Assembly (NCBI GenBank): GCA_037576215.1
Contig: JBANDB010000012.1
Coordinates: 248,001-312,000, forward strand
DNA: 64,000 bases
DNA from: Armillaria gallica
Lineage: Eukaryota; Basidiomycota; Agaricomycetes; Agaricales; Physalacriaceae
Reading direction: 5' to 3'
Of the stretch, positions 1-8,811 are shown one piece after another. A program made the position numbers and the translations under genes. How positions within the stretch are numbered: the first letter of the stretch is position 1; every line of letters starts with the position of its first letter. The notes beneath the pieces are model-generated. The model did no database searches and was not told the origin of the DNA. It saw only the letters and a program-made list of their open reading frames with translations.

Positions 1-300
1 CGAAAGATGAAAACCGCCATAGCACCATTTCTGTGTCTGATGGAAAGTAGAATGACCAAGCAACACAATTGAAAGCCCTGAATAACGATCCTACACCAAC
101 TAAGATCACAAAGCGTGTCGACTTTCTCTCTTCAATACCAGAGGAAGTTCAAAAGGCGCCATGTCCAATGTCAGGGTTTCCTGTGCTATGTTGATGCAAC
201 TGCTCCGTGCTCTTTAACCTTGTCGTCGGATGGAAATCCTCCCCAATAATGGTACTTATGATCCCATTACAAACCCAGTCCACCCTTCTCGACGTTCATA
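1..300 (-). pseudogene. Fragment of agaric-type membrane protein (second copy), runs off the window
   Basis: The minus strand encodes a reading frame closely matching the membrane-protein relic at 39537-40559. Shared stretches include 'KSTRFVILVGVGSLF', 'NCVAWSFYFPSDTEMV' and 'WRFSS'. The match is lost above about position 300 and the frame runs out of the window at position 1. An in-frame TGA at 151-149 stands where the other copy has CGA (Arg). Conversely, this copy keeps CAG at 202-200 where the other has TAG. The family is a lineage-specific membrane protein of unknown function, known to me only from memory of mushroom genomes. Whether the gene is intact outside the window cannot be seen. 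Confidence 0.6.
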
Positions 301-1130
301 TACATATTCTTCATGCATGCCCGAAATCTCCCCATCATCTTGAGTGCAGTGTTTGTCCACACTTTATTTTAATGTAGAATTACATACAGGATTTTTCATT
401 CCTTTCCGTTTGAAGACCTTAAATTAAACTGAGGACTATTAAACAATAGGATAACCGGGGACGGTTATATCTCTTCATTCCCCGCGGATGTCAGGTCCGG
501 TAACGGGCCGGTAAGAAACCGGCAGAGTAGAGCCGTGTCACGTCATTACGCGTGGCAACACGTCATCGACACGTAGTTAGATTATCAGTATAAATACCCC
601 CCAATACCCCCACGAGAAATGAATAGCCAGCTTTTACCCACTTACAAATTACAACCAATTTTACTTGAGTACCTCTGAATAGTCATTCAGGCATCTCACG
701 TGAGTCACAACTGAGTCACTCACGCGCAACATATCAACTTGAACCCAATTATCATTGCCATCACTGCCGAGAACGGCCATCACTGGCCCATCAGCCTCAT
801 ATCATTTCACACCATCAGACCATCACATCACCCCATTGAGCTTCGAAATCAAAAGCTCAATCACAATCTATCGCATCAGCGCTACTACTATCTACCCTGA
901 GCTTCGACTTACGAGCTCCATACTACCACCGATCTACCAAACTCGTCTCACCCACACGAAGCTTTGCCAACCCATAGCATTCGTGCTCTCCCCCATCGAC
1001 CTAACGTCAACGCACGGAATTACTTCTGTGCACGGAAATCAACTAACCCCGACTTCCGCTGACATCGGGACCTCACTAGGGAACACAAGAGAGACAATTA
1101 TGGATTCCTACAACAAAATATTCGACTGAC
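301..1130. other. No recognisable gene; promoter-like stretch
   Basis: No homologous coding region was recognised here. A TATAAATA box lies at 589-596, followed by an A/C-rich leader and a 124-codon open frame (755-1129) rich in Thr, Ser, Pro and Ile. That frame resembles nothing I know. The block could be the end of an LTR or a promoter of a lost gene. No second copy was found in the window, so LTR boundaries cannot be set. Confidence 0.3.
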
Positions 1131-1134
1131 AGGA

Positions 1135-1600
1135 TTGGGCTGCCAGGTGTTCAAAGATACCGCCGACACCATCCTCGAAGCTCAGCTGGTATTCGAGAGA
1201 CGGTTTCCCAAGGGTATGTTTCAGAAACGGACACCAGATAATACCGACGACAACATGAGCATCGATATAAGCAATTGCTACCTCAAAAGTTGTAGGACCC
1301 ACTCACAGGACGAAGCATCATTCGAGAAGGGAGTCGACCCCAAGAGTATTCTTGCAGCGGCATGTACAAAGAGAACAACAAGGTCAGATTCTTTACCAGC
1401 AGCATAGATGACGAGGGCGAAAGACGGTGAGTAGATTCCAGGCTATTCTTTTCGTGACTCACTTTATATACAGATTCGATGTCGCGGAACCACATATTTT
1501 CAGAGAGGGAGACTTCATAGAGGTCCAACTGTCTATTATTTCAGTAGCCATGAAGAGTTGTCGCATGCGCCGTGGACGCCTAGTATTAATGAGTTAGAAA
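1135..1600 (+). pseudogene. Relic of a lineage-specific agaric hypothetical protein
   Basis: Plus-strand reading gives 'FERRFPKGMFQKR', then 'KGVDPKSILAAA'. After a +1 frame change near 1365 comes 'KENNKVRFFTSS'. After an intron-like GT..AG (about 1428-1472) comes 'EPHIFREGDFIEVQLSII'. The order 'DP..ILA ... EN.VR[YF][YF] ... F..GD..E.Q.S' resembles the C-terminal block of a large family of agaric hypothetical proteins; this is recalled, not searched. The frame break and the lack of an N-terminus suggest a relic. The last block overlaps, on the opposite strand, the truncated LysM-like gene at 1680-1536, so the two gene ends look fused by recombination. Confidence 0.35.
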
Positions 1601-1680
1601 AATGCAATGGTGGACTCGGATATAACAATGGGTTTACCCATAATAGCAGCAGCGATGAGGATGAGAGTACGAGCGAACAT
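1536..1680 (-). pseudogene. Truncated LysM-like secreted protein gene
   Basis: The minus strand starts with ATG at 1680 and encodes 'MFARTLILIAAAIMG', a signal peptide clearly homologous to that of the LysM gene at 4241 ('MFARTFTFIAIIAA'). A 58-bp intron (1637-1580, GTAAAC..CTAG) lies at the same place as in that gene. After the splice it reads 'VHGACDNSSWLLK' and stops at 1538-1536, before any LysM domain. The upstream DNA, including the stretch reading 'MEKHRLAHWV', is also homologous to the promoter of the 4241 gene. The gene is therefore a diverged partner whose LysM exon has been lost, and sequence of an opposite-strand gene follows. The copy at 44562-44418 has the same form. Confidence 0.55.
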
Positions 1681-1811
1681 GGTTCTTTGGATGCTGAAAC
1701 GTAGATTGTCTCCTTTGTCTCTTGTACTTTCAATAGCTCTTCCTCGTGCGGGGGCCGGATGGGTAATATTGTTTGGCTTTAACACCCAGTGCGCCAGTCG
1801 GTGTTTCTCCA

Positions 1812-1978
1812 TGTTACAACGAGGTCGGGCGAAGGTAGAAAAGAATAGCTACGTTTGCCAGTACGTACGTCGTGGTAAACGGCAAAGAGAATGTAGGTAA
1901 AGAAAATTTCTATGTATATTATGTAATTGGTCCAGCCACGTGCTATCAATCCCGCAAGCTCGCTCGCAATATCCAACA
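1812..1978 (-). repeat. 3' LTR of the TR-GAG element
   Basis: This 167-bp repeat is identical to 3110-3276 over its whole length. On the minus strand it begins TGTTGGATATTG and ends GTTGTAACA, so it has TG..CA ends. The target duplication CTCCA abuts it at 1807-1811. Confidence 0.92.
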
Positions 1979-2022
1979 CACTCCCTCGAGCTAAGGGATC
2001 ACAGGTGACTTCACTCCCTGGC

Positions 2023-2922
2023 TCAGAACCCGTAGCTCTTTACTCCAATGACCGTGTCTGCTTCAACCTCGTCGTCGCTGATGGGCATCCCTGCCACGAG
2101 GGCCTCTACTGCCTCATCGTTGGGACAGTCAGACTGGTAGTGACCGCGTCCGCCACACTTCCAGCACTTGATCAACTTCTTCTTCCCAGTACGCTGCGTC
2201 ATCAGACTGGATATCTTCGGCTTCTGTCCAAGTCGTGATAACGCAGCAGCAGCGGCTGCAGTAGCGATCTCCATCACAAGCGCGTCGCTCGGATCAGAAT
2301 CCTCCTCCTTCTTCACGACAATCTCGCCGGCCTTCTTCGTACGCTCCTGCCGTGCATACTCGTTCAAGCAACGTCGAATGACATATTCTACGTCGTCATT
2401 CTGCAGGTCGCCCTCGAGGTTGCGTCGGAATTGCTTCCAGTCATCGGTGATGGGGAGAGAGTGGAGTAGGGTGGAGATGAACTTGGCGTCTGAGGGCTTG
2501 TCTCGGTAGACACGCTCGAGTTTCTCAGCGATGTCTCGGAGCGAGGCGATGTGGTCCGTCATGGGTCCACCTGGGGTCAACTTCAGCTCGTCAAACTTGT
2601 CCCAGAGCTCAATATGTCCATCCAGCCCATTGACCGAGTTCATGGCGACGAGTCTGTCCCAGATTCTCTTGGGATCGCGGCCGCACTGCCGGATATGGCC
2701 GATTTGGTGCCTGTCGATCCTCTTGACGATCTCGCTCCTGGCTATTTCCGCTCGAGTCTCCCATGACTTGACCTGTTTCGATCCGGGGAAGCCGGCTGGC
2801 TTTGGTTCAGCTCCCGAGACGATAGACCAAAGTCCCTTGCTTGACAGAACGGTCTCGGTAACGTACATCCAGTCGTCGAGATCCTTCGGCTCGGCCAAGA
2901 TGAGGAGGTTCTCCTTGGGCAT
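2023..2922 (-). CDS. gag: Copia-type Gag protein with zinc knuckle
   Basis: This is a 299-residue Gag. The N-terminal half has the hallmarks of the UBN2/gag-polypeptide of Ty1/copia elements: 'LDDWMYVTETVLSSKGLW' near residues 15-32, an 'IWDRLVAMNS' region, and 'IASLRDIAEKLERV' to 'FISTLLHSLP' in the middle. Near residues 250-270 sits a CCHC zinc knuckle 'CWKCGGRGHYQSDC' (C-x2-C-x4-H-x4-C). The frame ends 44 bp before the 3' LTR, so no pol follows. The ATG at 2922 is the first in frame after an upstream stop. The leader (2940-3060) is a G-rich run of TTCGGG-like units. Gag would package and assemble particles; pol must come from elsewhere. Confidence 0.88.
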   Translation of the reverse strand: MPKENLLILAEPKDLDDWMYVTETVLSSKGLWSIVSGAEPKPAGFPGSKQVKSWETRAEIARSEIVKRIDRHQIGHIRQCGRDPKRIWDRLVAMNSVNGLDGHIELWDKFDELKLTPGGPMTDHIASLRDIAEKLERVYRDKPSDAKFISTLLHSLPITDDWKQFRRNLEGDLQNDDVEYVIRRCLNEYARQERTKKAGEIVVKKEEDSDPSDALVMEIATAAAAAALSRLGQKPKISSLMTQRTGKKKLIKCWKCGGRGHYQSDCPNDEAVEALVAGMPISDDEVEADTVIGVKSYGF

Positions 2923-3109
2923 GATGTGGGCGAACGGTGACGTCGGGGGTTCGAATGGGGTTTCGGGTGGTTCGGGATGTTTTTCGGGGTATCAGGAAAG
3001 TTTCGGGGGGTTTCAGGAAGGCTCGGGGGTTCGGGTTTGGTTCGGGGGTTCGGGGCGCTAACTCCGCTGAGGAGAGTTGGTATTCCCACCAACCAAGGTA
3101 GGCCGTTTA

Positions 3110-3276
3110 TGTTACAACGAGGTCGGGCGAAGGTAGAAAAGAATAGCTACGTTTGCCAGTACGTACGTCGTGGTAAACGGCAAAGAGAATGTAGGTAAAG
3201 AAAATTTCTATGTATATTATGTAATTGGTCCAGCCACGTGCTATCAATCCCGCAAGCTCGCTCGCAATATCCAACA
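3110..3276 (-). repeat. 5' LTR of the TR-GAG element
   Basis: This repeat is identical to 1812-1978. The internal sequence follows on the minus strand as TAAACGGCCTACC. I could not match it to a tRNA 3' end, so the primer-binding site is unassigned. The target duplication CTCCA lies at 3277-3281. Confidence 0.92.
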
Positions 3277-3281
3277 CTCCA

Positions 3282-4198
3282 CTCCCGCAGACTATGAAAG
3301 TGCCTACAATGAATAACCCAAAGGGTCTTTGAGAAGTTGATTCAGGACCATTCGAAACTTTCATGCACGATTCACATGTGCCTGGACTAAACTCGGGGAA
3401 ATGTCAAATATCCGTTCAATAAAGCGGGATGAGGTCTCCCCAGTGCCCGGTAAACATTGATTGAAAAAGGATCACCTGACAGGGAAGTCAACTGAACAAG
3501 TTCTTCGCAGATCCGCTATTGACGCAGTCAACTGGAAGGTTTTCAACACTAGCAGGAAGCAGATCACCATGACCCACCTATCATACCCTCACCGACATAG
3601 CGGAAACTTCAAAGCACCCAAATGTGGATTCATTATTCATGCTGTGAGGCTTCTACCCATGTTTAATTGACTAGCCAAGTCTCTGCTAGTATGCACGTGC
3701 GATCAACAAGATGGACAAGTTCCCTCACACGGCTGGGGTTGCCCGTATGTTTGGGATCTAAAAATGTATATCAAAATTCTGTGACTTCTGATCTTCTTCT
3801 TGCACCCGTGACTCGTAAAAAGATATTTTCCGACTCTCAAGACAAAGAGATCGGAGTCGCCTAACACAGAGTTCCTTAGCATGCGTTTTAGGAGCCAGTG
3901 AAAGTCACTGACTTGAAACGTGTCGCGGTGAACTCCATTAAGCCGTCTATATCCACTTCATCGGCTCTTCAGAGAAGCACTTGACAATCCCCGGCACTTG
4001 GAAATCAGTAGATCAACTTCCTTGAAAGGGCATGGTGTGAAAACTTGGAAGATCATGGAGCACAGAAAATAGAGTAATTATTTGTTTTCCCCTCGTTCAG
4101 GTCTTGCGGGTATGGAGAAGCGCCGACTGGACCACTGGGTGAACTTGCCAACCAATATTATCCGTCCGATTCCCGCCCGAGGAAAAGAAAACCAATAC
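3282..4198. promoter_or_regulatory. Shared intergenic region between divergent LysM-type genes
   Basis: About 0.9 kb lies between the minus-strand LysM-like gene (1680) and the plus-strand LysM gene (4241). It has no convincing coding frame but is kept nearly unchanged at 44694-45609. Its placement suggests it holds both promoters. The last 170 bp before the plus gene are also alignable to the region before the minus gene, so the two promoters arose by inverted duplication. Confidence 0.5.
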
Positions 4199-4206
4199 TA
4201 TAAAAG
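4199..4206 (+). promoter_or_regulatory. TATA box of LysM gene A
   Basis: TATAAAAG ends 34 bp before the ATG at 4241. The same box precedes copies at 45652 and (reverse) 11267 at the same distance. Confidence 0.6.
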
Positions 4207-4240
4207 CCCAGCTCGTCAGTTCACATTCAGTATCCAAAAC

Positions 4241-4586
4241 ATGTTCGCTCGTACTTTCACTTTCATCGCTATCATCGCCGCAACTGTCATCGGTACTTGT
4301 TTTATTGACACGATCATCTCCGCCCCTCCCTTACTCATCGATCCTAGGCGTCAACGCCGCCTGTGATAACGGCGTCGCGGGATACACCCACATCGTTGTT
4401 TCCGGTGATACCTGCACTGCCATCGCCACGCAAGGCGGGATCACCTACGCCCGGCTCCAGTCCGCCAACCCAGGCATCAACTGCAACGCTTTATATGTTG
4501 GTCAAGTGAGTTTTAGGATTCGAATGAACCTAGTGATCTCCTATTGACACGCCGAATTACAGAGGGTCTGCGTTCCCAGCAACTAA
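4241..4586 (+). CDS. Small secreted LysM-domain protein, copy A
   Basis: There are three exons: 4241-4292, 4348-4505 and 4563-4586. Introns are 4293-4347 (GTACTT..CCTAG) and 4506-4562 (GTGAGT..TACAG). The spliced frame gives 77 residues. A signal peptide 'MFARTFTFIAIIAATVIG' is followed by one LysM domain with 'YTHIVVSGDTCTAIATQGG' and 'LQSANPGINC', and by a short tail 'RVCVPSN'. Four cysteines in the mature part allow two disulfides. LysM domains bind chitin-type N-acetylglucosamine chains. Single-LysM secreted proteins of fungi may hide or protect wall chitin or act in contact with hosts or rivals. The reading frame is intact. It differs from copy B in nine residues of the LysM exon although introns and promoter are almost identical. 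I infer secretion and chitin binding; no activity is proven. Confidence 0.85.
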
Positions 4587-5575
4587 TGTGGGATCTTAGC
4601 AATGGAAAACTGTGCCGAAAATAGTAGTTTCACTTTGACGTATGCCAAATTCTGTGCTTTGAAGCAAACACTTCCATATGTTGTCAGTATCTGTAAATAA
4701 GTTGTTGGCACAAGAATCGCAGTGGATTTTCGGTAAATTATGTCTGTGGGCACGATACTGACCAGACGCAACTGGACAATACTGATGGTGCTGTAACGTG
4801 ACCGCGACTTCGCCCGCATGATCAGGGTCCTGAAGAGCAAATGGCTACTACGAGAAAAAACCCATTTTTGCGGATTGATTATCTCTGGCAGGCGCACGAT
4901 AAGTCGACCTAAGACTTGAAAATGTTAAAATGGGCTGACCGTCGCGTACTCGAGGGATCCGCGGCATATACAAATGAAAACGTACAGGAGAGAGAGATGG
5001 CGATACATAACAAGAATCTGAAAGAGAAGGCGGAGGAGAGGGAGCGAATGAACGAGCGAGAGACGATGCCAATTAGATCATTAAAACGCAAGGTCGGATA
5101 CTGAGCAACAACGACACAATTTGGTACAACCTAGATATACCGAGATAGTCAATACAGCAGCAATGCGGCCTAAGATCACAGGAAATAGGAAAGAGAAGTA
5201 AACAAGGGAAGGTAGCTGAGGACAATCCAAAGTAAAAACAAGAGTCTCAGAGGAGAGGGGACGTGTAAGCGAACAAGAAAGTCCGGCAAGCACTGAAACG
5301 CAAAGTAGGACACTAGAGACTAGAGACACGTTAGCTACAGCTTAGAATCAATGTAGCCAATGCAATAGCGATGCGACCAGGAAGGAAGCATCAAATGAAA
5401 GTAGAGAGCGAGGTCATCCGAAAGGTATGACTGCCGGAATAAATAAACATATAAATATGGTGAAAAGGACGGGGATACAAGGTCGCATTTAAGAGACAAC
5501 ACGATGAGATGGCGCCTCATCTAAGAAGGATATCGGTCGGGTCATGATTAGTTGATCTACGACGCATGGGCATGG
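4587..5575. repeat. Non-coding tail of the LysM block
   Basis: This 1-kb stretch after LysM gene A recurs after copies B (45998-46333, then 52609-53300) and D (reverse, 10921-9892). No protein was recognised. The site at about 4926 is where the 6.3-kb element is inserted in copy B. The block ends at about 5575, where a C2HC-gene start fragment is abruptly joined. Confidence 0.7.
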
Positions 5576-5579
5576 GTGG

Positions 5580-6710
5580 CTGTCAGCAGGCTTGCTAGAT
5601 TTGAAGTTTTGCATTAGAGAGAGGGTTAGGGAGAAAGATGAGATAAACTGTGCAAAGAGATCCAACTTTCAAATAGGTTGAGGAGTGGCATTCACCTTGC
5701 GAGTGATCATTGTGACGTTAGGTACCATCGAAGAAGACTTCAGGACCTGCTTCGAAACAAAGCCGAGAATCAAGCAATTTTCTCATTGTCTATACACTGC
5801 GACACTGTACTCTCGAGTTTTGGGTTATGAATGATTCGTCTATTCAAGTCCATTCTAAATAATCAGACGATTGTCATCGATGCCTCTGAGAACAGCGATT
5901 CCGGTACGATAGGGCCAAAGCGAACCTTGGGTGAATACGGAGAGGTTAGTGAGGGACAATGGGAGGTCACTTGTAGGTTAGCAGATATCAGTCATACCTC
6001 AGAGGTTGTCGCAATAGCCGTTCTAGCAGATGGCCGTCATGCGTAAATCTGAAGTGACAGTACACAGTGAACTCTCGTTTGCATAGCCAGGATAGCAAGT
6101 TGTCGATATGAGACAAGGCTCATGTTGTCAGAGCTCTAGCTTGGACTGTATGAAGACGAAGATGTGCATTCCGACAGCAAGATATCCAGCCATTCCACGG
6201 TTGTATCTTTACAGAAGCCAGACAATTCCGTATCGTGACTTTCCAGCGAAAATCGTGGACACTGAAAATACAAGAATGGATGAGTATGAGGAAATAAGTG
6301 CATTCGATGTGCGGCGGAAATAAGAGATCATCGACGGTGCCGCAATACGACATGATACGAAGTCGGGAATGGAGGAAGACAGCAAATCGAAAGTGATCCA
6401 AAAATAGAAGAGGCGGTGCGGCTGCTGTCTCGGCACTTTCCGCTTCTTGCTTTGAACCCTGATGATGATGCGCTCGCGACTCGCCAGAGAATTTGGCGCC
6501 TTGTGAAGCAGAGAGCCATTCATGAAGTTGTTTCGCAGCTTCAAGCTTCAAGCTCTGGTCGGCCTGGAGACACACTCTTCTCGTCGCTCTATCGATATGG
6601 CTTACGCCGACCCGGCATTAGTTGTCCCGGAAATATCGGCCCAAAATAGGTGACTGGTCTTACAGGCGACTCGCACACCTGGCGTTTCTGGGTCAGCAAA
6701 ACACCATGAG
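5580..6710 (-). repeat. C2HC-gene start fragment plus its upstream region (copy Y)
   Basis: At 5609-5580 the minus strand holds the first codons of the C2HC-gene family (ATG with 'MQNFKSSKPA'), cut off by the LysM-block junction. The following 1.1 kb matches the DNA upstream of the intact family member at 27110 (27111-28600), and parts match 8445-8811 and 54060-54458. It is probably conserved promoter DNA. The 151-codon minus frame at 6120-6575 recurs only loosely in the other copy, with frameshifts, so I do not call it a gene. The undisturbed TC at 6037-6038 marks the empty site of the MITE at 27550. Confidence 0.6.
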
Positions 6711-6837
6711 ATCAAGAGCAACTTCAGTGCAACGACGAGCAGCTTTATAGCTCGAGTAGCAGTGGATGCCCTAGTCATTGGTGTGTCACATCGTTGTCAT
6801 ACTTCCACGTACTAATTACTTTACCAGGTTGCGACAT

Positions 6838-7745
6838 TACGGTACCCGAAGAGGCAGACATCCATCCCTGTTCCGAACGCCTTGGTTTACGATTCGGACA
6901 GTGGTAATAGAGTTGGCGGGGCTTGGGTGATTATGGAATCTGTTGGTCGCCTTCTGTTTCTGACGGAATATGCACTCACTAACAATTCCCTCAGCTGGAC
7001 GGGGATGCCGCGGTATCGGTATGGGACTCACTTACCCGTGAACAGAAGTATAAGCTTACCCTCGCTATGGGAGACATGTATTCAAGCATACTCTCCCTAC
7101 TGTTCAACGTGATTGGGAGCATTTACCAAGATCGAGGAACGGCCCGATAGTCACAATGCAGACTAGCCAAGCACCCGATACCGCACCCCGCCCGAATAAA
7201 TGCGGTCCATTTCACAGTACCGCTGACTAGCTAATTGCTGTTGCGCGACGAGATACGGCATTTTCCCTGCCGTCGCGTTCAGAATTTCATACTCCCACGC
7301 ACCAGAGTCATGTACAGTCTACCATCAACGATATCAACTCTTCCACCGACCTTGCTACCGATAAAACGTCAATCGTGTTGGATCATAATGATTTTTCAAT
7401 GCAGAACATTATCGTTCGATCAGATGATCCAACAGTGATAGTCTGAATCATCGATGGGGAAGGAGCGCGTACTGTTCCTATGTGGGCTACGAACCCTCGT
7501 TTTATGTGGCCGATATTATCGCCGCAGGAGGAGCAGCAGCACTTTCATAGAGTCCTTGGGGATCATATCATGGAGAAGGCGTCGGAATAGTGCCGCGCGG
7601 TTGTAGAAGAGACGTTGCCAATGAGGCTGTTGTTGGAACGAGTTAAGTATAGCACGGCAAATCGAGATGCTGTCGACTGGTAAGTGTCCCCGCGTCACTT
7701 TCTCAGTGCGGATGTCGTATCTGAAACTTGTATCATCAACGCATA
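6838..7745 (+). pseudogene. Aminoglycoside-phosphotransferase-like (APH) kinase relic, copy 1
   Basis: In pieces across frames the plus strand reads 'IPVPNALVYDSDSG' and 'GAWVIMESV' (N-lobe), then 'LSWTGMPRYRYG', 'DFSMQNIIV' (the H-x-D-x4-N catalytic loop), 'IIDGEGARTVPMWATNP' (usually IDWEGA) and 'FHRVLGDHIMEKASE'. An in-frame TAG near 7588 replaces the Trp codon kept in copy 2 (55157-55990), and other frame breaks occur. Such kinases phosphorylate small molecules and are abundant, variable paralogs in mushrooms. This copy is dead. It sits in an inverted duplication with 54060-55990. Confidence 0.65.
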
Positions 7746-8186
7746 GCATGTGTACCTCGATTGCTCATTCGCGGAATCTTTACGAAGTATTTCTGTGCTA
7801 TGTACAAATATAGAATGCTAGAAACCTAGTTCTTGGTGATACTCGTCCACACTTTGCATTCCATCGCAGCCAGATTTCACCACACTTTACATCATTGAGA
7901 CCATCTCTTATTCTCAACAGCTTCACGGAAGCTATCCATAAATTCCCGAGACTCGCGAATTGCTATATCAGTAGCCTCCTGTTGCACTGACTGTTTCATC
8001 TCGTATCACCTGAGGAAATCTTTGTGAAAACCAACTCAAGATTGGACCGGCTACCTATGGATTCCAGTTATTCCCTTATAGCGGCCATGCAAATCATCAA
8101 CGAACGTCGGTGATTGGATTCACTAAACCTAGCTCATCAACTTCGCATTCTGCGATAACTTAATCTTCCTGAAAGTTCGTTACTTA

Positions 8187-8444
8187 TTAATCGAGATGAA
8201 GTTGCCATCCTCCGACTTCATCCTCTTCGATGGCCCTCTCGGGGATCTGCGAACGTGACTCAATCACAGCGTTAAAGACAATCGAATGAGAATACACATG
8301 GAACCCCCTCTTGAACAGACTGTCAAGTGTGCGGTCGAGCCATTCGAGTGACGGACGAGAGTCATGAATTCGCTCTTCTGTTTTCAGTTTCTCGAAGGCT
8401 ACCTGATCCACAGTAGCGAGCTTCCTAGATTCGATATTTTGCAT
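8187..8444 (-). pseudogene. 5' part of a C2HC-family gene, copy Z
   Basis: The minus strand starts 'MQNIESRKLATVDQ' and continues 'SLEWLDRTLDSLFKRG', homologous to exon 1 of the intact gene at 27110. The position of intron 1 is recognisable: donor GTGTAT and acceptor CGCAG before 'SKRMKSEDG'. After about 8187 the match is lost and no C2HC domain follows, so the gene is truncated. A near-identical fragment is at 54459-54735 on the other strand. There the intron donor is changed to GC, which makes correct splicing doubtful. Confidence 0.5.
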
Positions 8445-8811
8445 TAGAGAGAGAGGGAGCTCTAGAGAGAAAGGCGGGATAAAGAACTGTGCAAAGGAAT
8501 ACAACTTTTAAAGCCAAACCTGCTTCGAAACAAAGCAGTGAATCAGGCAGTTTTCACATCATCTACAAAGACAAGCACTGTACTCTCGAGTTTCGAGCGA
8601 TGAATTGGAGTCCATTCCAAAAAAACAGACGAATGTCGTCGATGACACTGAGAACAGTTGCGCTCAGTGCGACCGAACCCAAAACGAACCTTGAGTGATT
8701 ATAGATCAATACGTGAGGATAAATGTCAGAGCACCTGTATGCTAACATACACCAATCGTACCGCAGAGATGGCCCTAATGTGTAATCTGAAGTGACAGAG
8801 CATCGCAGTGA

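Larger units (their letters stand above)
1812..3276 (-). mobile_element. Gag-only LTR retrotransposon (TR-GAG type), 1,465 bp
   Basis: Two identical 167-bp direct repeats (1812-1978 and 3110-3276) flank one gag frame on the minus strand. In element orientation each LTR starts TGTTGG and ends TAACA. The 5-bp target duplication CTCCA flanks it at 1807-1811 and 3277-3281. The related block at 44689-44693 has a single CTCCA and no element, so it is a natural empty site. A purine stretch (GAGGGAG) precedes the 3' LTR. No protease, integrase, reverse transcriptase or RNase H is present, so the element depends on an autonomous relative. The identical LTRs point to recent insertion. It lies about 130 bp upstream of the minus-strand LysM-like gene. 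Confidence 0.92.
1446..5575. repeat. LysM-block repeat, copy A (split by an LTR element)
   Basis: Sequence 1446-1811 plus 3277-4920 matches 44331-46333. Sequence 4917-5575 matches 52609-53300. Sequence 4073-5575 matches the reverse complement of about 9892-11443. The block carries two LysM-type genes pointing away from each other, with about 2 kb of shared intergenic DNA and a 1-kb non-coding tail. The TR-GAG element at 1812-3276 interrupts it. The copies differ by only a few percent by eye. Open frames in the tail (e.g. 4583-4897 minus, 4916-5104 plus) recur in every copy but look like chance frames, not proteins. Confidence 0.85.
6838..8811. repeat. Segmental duplication, left arm (inverted relative to 54065-55990)
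   Basis: The reverse complement of 54065-55990 matches this segment almost throughout, best over 7740-8811. It includes the APH relic, the C2HC-gene 5' fragment and its upstream DNA. The match stops at 8811, exactly where the Helitron-like element begins. Confidence 0.75.

Noticed and set aside
1441..1528. Minus-strand 'YEVSLSENMWFRDIESVYKV' read as a LysM domain
   Set aside because: It fits the LysM pattern loosely, but the plus strand matches a better conserved block, and a stop separates it from the LysM-like start.
4583..5329. Open frames of 60-104 codons recurring in all LysM-block tails
   Set aside because: They are kept because the whole block is a recent duplicate. Codon use and motifs give no sign of protein, and frames overlap on both strands.
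6120..6575. 151-codon minus frame, and its partner at 27995-28453
   Set aside because: The partner differs by frameshifts and many non-matching residues, so the frame itself is not conserved.
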